Shown here piece after piece: positions 16,935 through 24,562 of a DNA stretch of 26,018 nt. Position numbers and translations under genes: made by a program. The DNA is taken from contig CAZADH010000055.1 of assembly GCA_964483805.1 (NCBI GenBank), positions 1 to 26,018 of the forward strand. The letters run 5' to 3'. This DNA is from CAZADH01 sp964483805 (lineage in GTDB: Bacteria > Muiribacteriota > Ozemobacteria > Ozemobacterales > Ozemobacteraceae). The notes beneath the pieces were generated by a model that worked only from the letters and a program-made list of their open reading frames with translations, was not told the DNA's origin and did not search any database. The number at the start of each line of letters is the position of its first letter. Within the stretch, counting starts at the first letter, position 1.

Positions 16935-18695
16935 ATGCCCGCGTTTCGCATGATGACCATCGATCTTTCGACTGGCCGTTCCGAGATCACCGACGTCTCC
17001 GACCTGTTCGCCGAGTATCTCGGCGGTACCGCGGTCGCTTCCAAGTTGTTGGGCGAGGTGCCACCGGATGTCGGACCCCATGCGCCCGAGGCGCCGATCA
17101 TCTTTGCCATCGGGCCGTTCAGTTCGATCTATCCGGTGGCCACCAAGACGGTCGCCTTGTTCCGGTCGCCCCTCAACGGGCAACTCGGTGAATCGCATGC
17201 CGGCGGCCGCCTGGCGCTGGCCTTGTATGGCGCCGGTATTCACGTATTGCGCTTCGTCGGCAAGGCGCCGCAATTGTCATACGTGGTCATCGAGGGTGAC
17301 CAGGTGGCGATCAAGCGGGCCTGCTCGCTGCAGGGCATGTCGGCGCTGGCCACCGAGCGCTGTCTGCGCGATCGCGAAGACTCTGATTACAAGCGTTCGA
17401 TCGTGCGGATTGGCCCGGCCGGCGAGCGCGGTTCTCCGTTCGCGGCCGTGACGGTCGATGCGTCGCGCCACTTCGGCCGCCTTGGGCTCGGCGCCGTCAT
17501 GGGCGGCAAGAACCTCAAAGCGTTTGTCGTCACCGGCGGCCACTACTGGAAACTCGAGAACAAAGCAGCATACAACGTATTCTACAAGAAGATCTACGAC
17601 ACCGTGGTCAAGTCGCCGACGATGCGCAAATACCACGAACTGGGCACACCGGTGAACGTGCTGCCGCTCAACAAGATCCACGGCCTGCCCACCCGCAACT
17701 TCTCGCAGGGTTCGTTCGAAGGTGCGGCCGGCATCAGCGGCGAGCACTTCGCCGACAAACACCTGTCGCAGCAGATTGCCTGCGCGCACTGCCAGGTCGG
17801 CTGCATTCACATGGCCACCCTGCGCGAGCAGTTCAGTGCCGAGGAGCATCATTACAAGACCTTCAAGGTGTCGTACGACCACGAACTGGTGTTCGCCTGG
17901 GGCTCCAACCTGTCGATCAGCAGCAGCGACGACCTGCTCGCCCTGCTGCTCGTCTGCGAAAAGCAAGGCTGGGACTCGATCTCGATGGGCGTCACCCTGG
18001 CGTGGGCCGTCGATGCCTTCATCCACGGGTTCATCGGGCCGAAAGAGACCGACGGATTGATCCTCGATTTCGGCGACGCGGCCACCTACAAGAAGGTGCT
18101 CAAGCGCATCATCGCCGGCCACAACGAGTTCTATCGCGATCTCGAGCAGGGTTCGGCATATTGCTCACGTAAATACGGCGGCGGCGACTACGCCATCGCG
18201 TTTGGCAACAACGAGGCCGCCGGTTACGTCACCGGCCTGCACGCATTTCTCGGGTACGCCACGGGCGTGCGCCACTCGCACCTCGACAGCGCCGGGTATT
18301 CGGCCGATCAGAGCTATCTGCAGCAACCCAAGACCGACGAAGAGCTGACCAAGGGCATCTATAAAGAGGCCGTGTGGCGGATGATCCCCAACTCGCTGGT
18401 GGTCTGCCTGTTCGCCCGCAACGTCTACGCGAAAGAGATCATCCTCGAAGGCCTGAATGCGCTCGGCTTCACCGGCTGGACGGAAGATCGGTTGATGAGC
18501 CTGGCCCGCCGGGCCCACGCCATGAAGAACCGCTACCGCATCGACCGCGGTTTCAAGTGGTCGGAGCTCAAGCTGCCTGGCCGCCTGCTGCGCACCGCCA
18601 CCAGCACCGGCCACCTCACCAACGAACGGTTCGCCGCCGAGGTGGCGCGTTACCAGGGTCTGGCCGAGGCCGACATCAAAGAGTTCGCGCTGTAG
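16935..18695 (+). CDS. AOR-family tungsten/molybdenum aldehyde:ferredoxin oxidoreductase
   Basis: 586 residues, close to the family's usual 600-620. The AOR N-terminal domain contains SHAGGRLALALYGAGIHVLRFVGKA and SRHFGRLGLGAVMGGKNLKAFVV, the pterin-cofactor region. The [4Fe-4S] ligands are C283-C286-C290 (CAHCQVGC) and a late cysteine C491 (LVVCLF), spaced as in Pyrococcus AOR. The family oxidises aldehydes to acids or, run in reverse, reduces acids, using a bis-pterin tungsten or molybdenum cofactor. The ferredoxin arrangement recalls YdhV/YdhY and bacterial AorAB, but no NAD-binding AorC-type subunit is present. ATG 16935 follows AGGAGG-like bases (aaggaggcccgttgac) in the ferredoxin gene end. 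Substrate cannot be told. Confidence 0.94.
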   Translation: MPAFRMMTIDLSTGRSEITDVSDLFAEYLGGTAVASKLLGEVPPDVGPHAPEAPIIFAIGPFSSIYPVATKTVALFRSPLNGQLGESHAGGRLALALYGAGIHVLRFVGKAPQLSYVVIEGDQVAIKRACSLQGMSALATERCLRDREDSDYKRSIVRIGPAGERGSPFAAVTVDASRHFGRLGLGAVMGGKNLKAFVVTGGHYWKLENKAAYNVFYKKIYDTVVKSPTMRKYHELGTPVNVLPLNKIHGLPTRNFSQGSFEGAAGISGEHFADKHLSQQIACAHCQVGCIHMATLREQFSAEEHHYKTFKVSYDHELVFAWGSNLSISSSDDLLALLLVCEKQGWDSISMGVTLAWAVDAFIHGFIGPKETDGLILDFGDAATYKKVLKRIIAGHNEFYRDLEQGSAYCSRKYGGGDYAIAFGNNEAAGYVTGLHAFLGYATGVRHSHLDSAGYSADQSYLQQPKTDEELTKGIYKEAVWRMIPNSLVVCLFARNVYAKEIILEGLNALGFTGWTEDRLMSLARRAHAMKNRYRIDRGFKWSELKLPGRLLRTATSTGHLTNERFAAEVARYQGLAEADIKEFAL

Positions 18696-18706
18696 GCCGA
18701 CTCCCT

Positions 18707-18738
18707 TGCCCAGCCGCGTCTCGGCGCGGCACTGGGCA
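18707..18738. terminator. Strong hairpin after AOR
   Basis: TGCCCAG and CTGGGCA (18707-18713 and 18732-18738) enclose an inner CCGCG/CGCGG pair. It begins 11 bases past the AOR stop. No T-tract follows; it probably acts with the next hairpin. Confidence 0.5.
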
Positions 18739-18749
18739 GAAACAACAGA

Positions 18750-18786
18750 CCCCCGGAGATTGCCGCAAGGCAGCTTCCGGGGGTTT
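18750..18786 (+). terminator. Rho-independent terminator of the ferredoxin-AOR operon
   Basis: An 8-bp outer stem CCCCCGGA/TCCGGGGG (18750-18757 and 18776-18783) encloses an inner TGCC-GCAA-GGCA tetraloop hairpin (18761-18772) and is followed by TTTGCTGTT. The arrangement fits an intrinsic terminator between convergent operons. Confidence 0.7.
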
Positions 18787-18827
18787 GCTGTTCCGGCCGG
18801 CAATCAACCGGCCCGGCGACAGATATC

Positions 18828-18840
18828 AATACTCAGTATT
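18828..18840. repeat. AATAC-N3-GTATT inverted repeat, intergenic
   Basis: Perfect 5-3-5 dyad (spacer tca) in the convergent gap between AOR and the symporter. Same form as 3236 and 20921. Confidence 0.75.
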
Positions 18841-18909
18841 TCGCTTTGATGCGACCCCCGTTCACCGACCCGGCGCTGCGGCTGTCAGGCCGCAGCGCCG
18901 AACCGCGGT

Positions 18910-20586
18910 TCAGTCTTTCTCGGTCTTGTGCGCCAGGGCGAAGAAGCCCTCGACATCTTTGCCGGTGTCTTTGGTGAACATGCTGACCACGATCACCACG
19001 AGAATCGAGGCCGTCACTCCGAACACGCCCGGGCCACCGACGACCGACAGACCCATGAACTCTTTGACGCCGGTCAACAGCATGATGATGAACAGGGTCG
19101 AGATACCCAACCCCGTCGCCATCCCGGCCAGAGCCGCCTGCCGCGTGAAGCGCTTGAACCACAAGGTGCCGATCATCGTCGGGAAGATCGCGCTCGCAGC
19201 GATACCGAAGGCCAGCGTGACCAGCCAGGCGACGTTTTCGCCCTTGAGCAGATAGGCCAGCACGATCGCGATCGTCGACATCACCACCGTGGTCAGTTTG
19301 GCGATGTTGATCTCTTGAGCCTCGGTCGCTTCGCGATTGATATAAACCTTGTAGAAATCATGACTGATCGACGACGCCACGGTGATCATCAAGCCGGCCG
19401 AAGTACTGAGAATCGCCGCCACCGCCCCGGCTGTCGAGATCGCCATCAACCACTGGCCACCGATCAGTTCGGCCACCTTGACCACGGCCATGTTCGTGGC
19501 CATGCCGATCTTCCCGACTCCCATCCAGGCCATCAACTGTGGATAGACGAGAATCAGCGTGATGAAGCCCAAGAAGATACTGCACAGATAGAAGATGCCC
19601 AGCCCGATCACGCACAGGAAGACCGCCTTCTTCGCCGCTTTCGCACTCGGCACGGTGAAGAACATGATCAGGATGTGCGGCAAACCGGCGGTGCCGAACA
19701 CCAACGCCAACACGGTGCTGATCTGCGCCAGGGTCGAAGGTGTCTGCACGCCGATGGTCATCGCCGACGCCGCATCCGGCATCGCCTGCCGCACCGCCGC
19801 CATCGCTGCGGTCGCACTTGCGGGGATCATCCAGGCGTTGCTTGCCGGTACCGTCGCCAATGCATCGCCCGCCGCCTTCGCTGCCGCCGCCGAAGCTGCC
19901 ACCGCCGCTGCATTCGGACCGGCGATGTTGGGCGGCACGACCTGCGCTGCCATTTCGAACAGCTTGTTGATGCTGCCGTCGAAGAACAACCACACGCCCG
20001 CGACGACGATGATTACCATGGCCACCCACAGGAACAGCGCCTGCAAGACCTGGTTATAGAGGGTCGCCTTCATGCCTCCGTAAATGATGTAAACACTCAT
20101 GAGCACACCGATACTCACGGTGACCAGCACGAAGTTCCAACCGAGCAACAGCTCAAACAACAGGCCCGCGCTCAACACCTGCGGCACCAGGTAGAAGGTC
20201 GAGATGATGACGGTGGTGATCATGACGATCAGCTTGACGCGGTCATCGGGAAAGCGCCGATGCAGCGCGTCGGCGACGGTGTAACTGCCGACGTTGCGTA
20301 ACGGCCCGGCGATGAGCATCAACACCGCCATGTAGCCACCAAAGAACCCGATGGCCAGCCAGATGCGATCGACGCCCTTGACCGCGATGTCACCGGCCAC
20401 CCCCAGGAAACTGGCGGCTGACAGATAACTGCCGACCATGGCGATACCGGTCTGGACCCACGGCACCTCTTTGCCGGCGACGTAGAACTCGGCCGCCGAC
20501 TGCCCCTTGTTGAGCGTGAAGTAGGTTACGGCGATCGACAGGAACACGAAGAACAGGGTAAAACCAAGAACGAGTGGGTATTCCAT
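18910..20586 (-). CDS. ActP-like sodium:solute symporter (acetate/small carboxylate permease)
   Basis: 558 residues with about 13 hydrophobic segments. The family signature GTAGLPHILIMFFTVPSAKAAKKAV (298-322) and the N-terminal FYVAGKEVPWVQTGIAMVGSYLSAASFLGVAGD place it in the solute:sodium symporter family close to cation/acetate symporter ActP. The upstream DUF485 gene supports this, since YjcH-ActP is the standard pair. It would use a sodium gradient to take up acetate or a related monocarboxylate. Between two membrane segments there is an Ala-rich insertion of about 65 residues (about 218-285), with runs such as AAAVAASAAAAKAAG. ATG 20586 follows GGAGGTAG, a ribosome-binding site that contains the DUF485 stop codon, so translation is coupled. 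The neighbour on the other side is a divergent receptor. Confidence 0.93.
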   Translation of the reverse strand: MEYPLVLGFTLFFVFLSIAVTYFTLNKGQSAAEFYVAGKEVPWVQTGIAMVGSYLSAASFLGVAGDIAVKGVDRIWLAIGFFGGYMAVLMLIAGPLRNVGSYTVADALHRRFPDDRVKLIVMITTVIISTFYLVPQVLSAGLLFELLLGWNFVLVTVSIGVLMSVYIIYGGMKATLYNQVLQALFLWVAMVIIVVAGVWLFFDGSINKLFEMAAQVVPPNIAGPNAAAVAASAAAAKAAGDALATVPASNAWMIPASATAAMAAVRQAMPDAASAMTIGVQTPSTLAQISTVLALVFGTAGLPHILIMFFTVPSAKAAKKAVFLCVIGLGIFYLCSIFLGFITLILVYPQLMAWMGVGKIGMATNMAVVKVAELIGGQWLMAISTAGAVAAILSTSAGLMITVASSISHDFYKVYINREATEAQEINIAKLTTVVMSTIAIVLAYLLKGENVAWLVTLAFGIAASAIFPTMIGTLWFKRFTRQAALAGMATGLGISTLFIIMLLTGVKEFMGLSVVGGPGVFGVTASILVVIVVSMFTKDTGKDVEGFFALAHKTEKD

Positions 20587-20595
20587 GGTCGCTGT

Positions 20596-20856
20596 CTACC
20601 TCCACACCAGGAAATAGATAATCAGAATTGCCCACGACACCGGAAACACGGCCAGTGACATGAGCATCCCCAGTGGCATGCCCATCACCGGAATCGACGC
20701 GAATTCCCGATACGGCACGGTGTTGATCACCGCCACCCACATGTAGAAGGCAAAAAACACCGTGAACAGGAAGAACCCCAGTTTCATCCGGCGCCGATAG
20801 TTCTCCTCGGCCTCGGCATTCGGCGGCGACGCCACCACATTCGCTTCGTCAACCAT
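20596..20856 (-). CDS. DUF485 (YjcH-like) small membrane protein
   Basis: 86 residues with two predicted membrane helices (about 26-48 and 61-84) after a polar N-terminus; YRRRMKLGFFLFTVFFAFYMWVAVINTVP is the DUF485 pattern. Members sit directly upstream of ActP-type symporters and are thought to be accessory subunits; their mechanism is not established. GAGGAG eight bases before ATG 20856 supports the start. Its stop overlaps the symporter's ribosome-binding site. First gene of the pair, downstream of a structured intergenic region. Confidence 0.9.
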   Translation of the reverse strand: MVDEANVVASPPNAEAEENYRRRMKLGFFLFTVFFAFYMWVAVINTVPYREFASIPVMGMPLGMLMSLAVFPVSWAILIIYFLVWR

Positions 20857-20920
20857 GAAACAGTCTCCTCGTCATAAAGATTGGCTGCGCGCCATGCGCA
20901 GACGGACTGCACCCACGAGC

Positions 20921-20933
20921 AATACGGAGTATT
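20921..20933. repeat. AATAC-N3-GTATT inverted repeat upstream of DUF485-ActP
   Basis: Perfect 5-3-5 dyad (spacer gga), 65 bases upstream of the DUF485 start, a plausible operator position. Same form as 3236 and 18828. Confidence 0.7.
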
Positions 20934-20972
20934 CCCACCAGCCGATCGACTCGTTCGCCCTGGACGGGCGTC

Positions 20973-21032
20973 GGAGCGTTTGCCACCATGAACGGCGACC
21001 CGAAACGCCGTCTCGGGCACGGCAAACGATCC
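20973..21032 (-). promoter_or_regulatory. Structured leader candidate upstream of DUF485-ActP
   Basis: Twelve-base arms (20973-20984 and 21021-21032) pair with one mismatch. Inside the 36-base loop, read on the minus strand, CCCGA pairs with TCGGG (21017-21013 with 21003-20999), and ACGGCG pairs with CGCCGT (21011-21006 with 20997-20992). The two inner stems interleave, so they are probably mutually exclusive, as in a switch. If transcribed toward DUF485, this would be an mRNA leader. No known riboswitch class is recognised. Confidence 0.4.
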
Positions 21033-21099
21033 GCTCCTGTTGGGTTCCTGCACGTCACCCACCGGTGCCGGGACCCGGAAAATTTTGTCGGGAGGAGTC

Positions 21100-21130
21100 G
21101 GTCTGTCCCGTATCATAATGGGTCTGACCC
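21100..21130. repeat. Partial GGGACAGACC-type repeat (two related half-sites)
   Basis: GGTCTGTCCC (21100-21109) and GGTCTGACCC (21121-21130) lie in the same orientation, with tatcat between them. The first continues cccg-tatcat, resembling the flank of the palindrome at 10639 (cccggctatcat), so this is a degenerate member of the same repeat family. Confidence 0.65.
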
Positions 21131-21257
21131 GCCGGCGCAACCGAACCGGCAAAAAAATGTGATGTTCGAGAACAGCGCGTTTCGTTTTTTCCGACGTGGC
21201 GATGGCATTTCCGCGGGGTTAATGCTGTACTGAAATCATGGTCCGGAGCACAATACC

Positions 21258-23810
21258 ATGAGATCCTTCACCCTGCGGGCGATCCTGTCGGTGGTCCTGT
21301 CGCTCGGCCTGTTCATCGGGGCCGTCTTCTTCGCCATCCTGCCCGCTCTCGAACGCGCCATCCTCGAGCAGAAGCGCACGATGATCCGCGAGTTGACCAC
21401 GTCGGCCTGCAACATTCTCGCCCGTTTCGAGAACGACGAGCGCAGCGGCATCCTCACCCGCGAACAGGCGCAACAGCAGGCGATCCAACAGATCCGCAAC
21501 CTGCATTACGGGCGCGAACTAAAAGACTACTTCTGGGTGACCGACCAGGAACCGCGCATGGTCGTGCACCCCTACCGCCGCGATCTCGAGGGCCGGTGCC
21601 TCGCCACCTTCACCGACCCCAGCGGCAAACGGCTGTTCGTCGAGATGACCGAGGTCGCCAGCCGCACCGGCGCCGGGTTCGTCGACTACATGTGGCAGTG
21701 GCACGACGACGCGACCCGCGTGGTCCCCAAGTTGAGCTACGTCAAGGCCTTCCCGCCCTGGCGCTGGATCATCGGCACCGGGGTCTACATCGACGACGTG
21801 CAGAGCGAGATCGCCGCCATCCGCCGCGGCCTCGTGCTCATCTCGCTGGCGGTGCTGACACTGGTGTCTATATTGCTATTGTATTTACTTACTGCCAGTG
21901 TCCGCACCGAGCGGCGGCGGCAGGTCGCCGAAGAGGCCCTGAAGCAGTCTGAGGAACGGTACCGCCTCGCCATTCAGTCGGCGGGCGAAGGCATCATCAT
22001 GGCGCTCGGGCCGACCAACTGGCACGCCAACCAGGTATTGCTGCAGACGCTCGGTTACTCGCTCGACGAGTTCAGCCGACTCACTCCCGAAGAGATCCTG
22101 GTGCCGACCGAGGAAGAACGGGCCGCAGGGCGGCCGCATTACCAGGCGTTGCTGCGTGGCGACAAGGCCCCGCTGCGCTACGAGGCCCGCCTGCGCACCC
22201 GCACCGGCAGCGAGCGCGAAGTATTGCTGTCGTTGTCGCCGCTGGCGATGCAAGACCGCCACGGGTTCATCGCCGTCGCTACTGACATCGCCGCCCAGCG
22301 CAGCAAAGAACTGGCGCAAGACCGCCTCATCGCCGAACTCGAGGCCAATCTGCATTTTCTCAACCGAACCGTCGGCGAGGTGTGCGATCGGCGCATGCCG
22401 GAGTTTGCCCGCGAGACGGCGATCGAGACCGTCCTCGAGTCGCTCGCCCCGACCGATCTGGAAGGGTTCGCCGTCACGCCATCAGACGGTTCGCCGGCGG
22501 CACCCGCGACCGCCCGCGCCGTGCCCGTCACGCGTCTGCAACTGATCGAAGGACTCGCCGCCGATCCAGACTTGCTCCGCCAACCGGTGGCCGCCATCGT
22601 CGAGACGACAACGGCGGCCGAGATTGCCGACCGCGAACTGGTGTTCAACGCCTACCGCTGGCTCGAAGACAACCGCTACCTGCCGCTGGCCGTGCGGCGC
22701 GACGACGGCACTCTCGCCGGGTTCCTCTCGAGCCGCTCGATTGCTCAGATCGCCGGGTTCTCGCCGACGATCCTCTTGCGCGACATCGCCGCGACGCGCA
22801 CCGCCGGCGACCTGGCGCGCAGCAACCGCCGTCTGCCGCAGATGGTGCGCGCCATGGTGCGCACCGGCGCACGCCCCGAGTTCATCAACGACCTGATCTC
22901 CGAGAATGCCGATGCGATTCTGCAGCGTGCGGTCGCGTTCTCCCTCGACGAACTCGGGCCGGCGCCGGCACCGTTCGCCTTCATGGTCATGGGCAGCGCC
23001 GGCCGCAAAGAGCAGACCCTGTGCACCGACCAGGACAACGCCATCGTCTTCGACGACGTGCCGGCCGACCGGCTGCCGGCGGCCCGCGCCTGGTTCGAAC
23101 AACTGGGCGCCCGGGTGTGCGACCTGCTGGCCGCCTGCGGTTTCTCGTATTGCAAAGGCGACGTCATGGCCAAGAACCCCAAGTGGGTGCAACCGATGAG
23201 CGCCTGGATCCGCCAGTTCGGCGACTGGACCAGCAACGTCGCGGCCAAAGACCTGCTGCACACCAAGATCTTCTTCGATTTTCGCGGCGCCATCGATGAG
23301 CAGGGTCTGGTTCCGCGCCTGCATGCCGCGCTGTGGCACCTGATCGCCGGTGAGCCGCGTTTTCTCAGCATTCTCGCGCACAATCTGCAACAGAACCAAC
23401 CGCCCATCGGCCTGTTCGGCGAGTTCGTCGGCGACCCGAAGGTCACCGACCGTCAGGTGCTCGACCTCAAGGTGGTCATGGCACCGATCGTCGATTTTGC
23501 CCGCATCTACGCACTTCGGCACCAGATGACGGCCACCCGCACCGCCGACCGGCTCGACGGCCTGGTGTCACACAATGTATTGACTCCGGCCGACCGTGCC
23601 GAACTCGGGCAGTGTTACACCTGGCTGATGGGCATGCGCATCCAGAGCCAGATCGAGGCGCTCGACGACAATCGCCCGGCCGACAACTACATCGAACCCG
23701 CCCGACTGAGCACCATCGATCGCCGGGTCCTGCGCGAGGTCTGCGAACGCATGCGACTGCTCAACAACAAACTGGGCCACGACTTCACCGGCAACGTGTC
23801 GAGCCTGTGA
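21258..23810 (+). CDS. Transmembrane receptor: single Cache (sCache_2-like), PAS, CBS-like and DUF294 nucleotidyltransferase domains
   Basis: 850 residues. TM1 (about 8-30), an extracytoplasmic Cache domain (about 35-185, with LKDYFWVTDQEPRMVVHP and WRWIIGTGVYIDDV typical of sCache_2), TM2 (about 190-212), PAS (about 230-345), a degenerate CBS-like half (about 455-495, YLPLAVRRDDGTLAGFLSSRSI), then a DUF294 nucleotidyltransferase (about 560-680) with intact GSAGRKEQTLCTDQDN: the GS and DxD residues needed for GlnD-type catalysis. A DUF294 C-terminal domain follows (about 690-840, AHNLQQNQPPIGLFGEF and DLKVVMAPIVDFARIYALRHQ). DUF294 proteins beside acetate symporters are normally soluble, with cNMP-binding and CBS domains; this one has a ligand receptor instead. 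ATG 21258 is preceded by GGAG at ten bases. Substrate of the nucleotidyl transfer is unknown. Its stop overlaps the next start (GTGA). Confidence 0.92.
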   Translation: MRSFTLRAILSVVLSLGLFIGAVFFAILPALERAILEQKRTMIRELTTSACNILARFENDERSGILTREQAQQQAIQQIRNLHYGRELKDYFWVTDQEPRMVVHPYRRDLEGRCLATFTDPSGKRLFVEMTEVASRTGAGFVDYMWQWHDDATRVVPKLSYVKAFPPWRWIIGTGVYIDDVQSEIAAIRRGLVLISLAVLTLVSILLLYLLTASVRTERRRQVAEEALKQSEERYRLAIQSAGEGIIMALGPTNWHANQVLLQTLGYSLDEFSRLTPEEILVPTEEERAAGRPHYQALLRGDKAPLRYEARLRTRTGSEREVLLSLSPLAMQDRHGFIAVATDIAAQRSKELAQDRLIAELEANLHFLNRTVGEVCDRRMPEFARETAIETVLESLAPTDLEGFAVTPSDGSPAAPATARAVPVTRLQLIEGLAADPDLLRQPVAAIVETTTAAEIADRELVFNAYRWLEDNRYLPLAVRRDDGTLAGFLSSRSIAQIAGFSPTILLRDIAATRTAGDLARSNRRLPQMVRAMVRTGARPEFINDLISENADAILQRAVAFSLDELGPAPAPFAFMVMGSAGRKEQTLCTDQDNAIVFDDVPADRLPAARAWFEQLGARVCDLLAACGFSYCKGDVMAKNPKWVQPMSAWIRQFGDWTSNVAAKDLLHTKIFFDFRGAIDEQGLVPRLHAALWHLIAGEPRFLSILAHNLQQNQPPIGLFGEFVGDPKVTDRQVLDLKVVMAPIVDFARIYALRHQMTATRTADRLDGLVSHNVLTPADRAELGQCYTWLMGMRIQSQIEALDDNRPADNYIEPARLSTIDRRVLREVCERMRLLNNKLGHDFTGNVSSL

Positions 23811-24541
23811 TCTTGCTCATCAGCGACGTTCACTCGCGGTTCGGCCTGATCAACACCCAGATCGCCCACGCCGAAGCTCGGTTCGCCGAAACCGTGACCA
23901 GCGTCGTCGTCACCGGTGACTTCGGCCTGTTTTCCGGGCCGCTGCAGCGCTTTTTCGTGACCGAGGGGAGCCGTTTCCTTCGCCCCGTCTACTATGTCGA
24001 GGGCAATCACGAAGACTTCGCCCACTTCACGACCCTGAACGAGACCTACCGGCAACACTTCACACACCTGCCGCGTGGCGAGGTGCGGATCATCGACGGC
24101 ATCCGCTTTCTCGGCTTCGGCGGCGCCTCCTACATGAACCCGCTCTTGACGCCCCCGGCATCGGTCATCCGCGATGCCGACATCGACCGCTGTCTCAGGC
24201 TGGCCCCCGGGTCGGTCGACTACCTGGTCGGGCACGATTGCCCGCGGGGCCTGCCGATCGCCGGCTCGCCGCAGTTCGACCACCTCGGCCCCCCCGGCTT
24301 CCCGCGCGGCTTTGACCTCGCGCGTCACCTGCGGGTCCCGATCTGGGTGTTTGGCCACCACCACCAGTGGCACAGCAGTTCGCGCGACGGCACCCGTTAC
24401 GAGGGACTGTCGGAGAGTTGGCACGGTTACGCGGTGATCAAACGCAAACGCCGCTACACCGCCGTCGAGAACCTGATTCCCCTGCGGCCTCCGCGCAGCC
24501 TGCTGCAACGTCTGCTCACCGGACTGTTCAGACACGACTGA
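23807..24541 (+). CDS. Calcineurin-like metallophosphoesterase
   Basis: 244 residues from GTG 23807, whose GTGA overlaps the receptor stop, so the two are coupled. The metal-binding motifs of the family are present in order: DVH (D7, H9), GDFG (D38), GNHED (N67, H68), a middle histidine (VGHD) and GHHH near the C-terminus. No signal peptide or membrane segment, so cytoplasmic. The substrate could be a nucleotide, a cyclic nucleotide or a nucleotidylated protein; pairing with a nucleotidyltransferase receptor makes removal of that receptor's product attractive, but this is inference. In related loci the DUF294 gene is often followed by a 3'-5' exonuclease, so this is a different partner. The stop is 21 bases from the convergent NAD-kinase-like gene. 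Confidence 0.9.
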   Translation: MILLISDVHSRFGLINTQIAHAEARFAETVTSVVVTGDFGLFSGPLQRFFVTEGSRFLRPVYYVEGNHEDFAHFTTLNETYRQHFTHLPRGEVRIIDGIRFLGFGGASYMNPLLTPPASVIRDADIDRCLRLAPGSVDYLVGHDCPRGLPIAGSPQFDHLGPPGFPRGFDLARHLRVPIWVFGHHHQWHSSSRDGTRYEGLSESWHGYAVIKRKRRYTAVENLIPLRPPRSLLQRLLTGLFRHD

Positions 24542-24562
24542 GTCGCACCGCCACCCGACCGG

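Larger units (their letters stand above)
20857..21257. other. Divergent regulatory region between DUF485-ActP and the receptor gene
   Basis: About 400 bases without a supported gene. It contains an AATAC-N3-GTATT dyad (20921), a long inverted repeat with nested alternative stems (20973-21032), and a partial GGTCTGTCCC repeat (21100-21130). I find no convincing sigma-70 or sigma-54 promoter for either gene; a weak TGTACT at 21226-21231 could be a -10 for the receptor. Confidence 0.6.

Noticed and set aside
18928..20301. Long His/Arg/Asp-rich plus-strand frame antisense to the symporter
   Set aside because: Composition is the mirror of hydrophobic codons of the symporter; no start signal.
20992..21017. 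H-type pseudoknot from the interleaved stems upstream of DUF485
   Set aside because: The connecting loops would be one or two bases, too short to cross the stems; alternative pairing is more plausible.
21195..21222. Sigma-54-like promoter (TGGCATTTCCGCGG) before the receptor gene
   Set aside because: The -24 TGGCA is present but the -12 TTGC element is absent at the required spacing.
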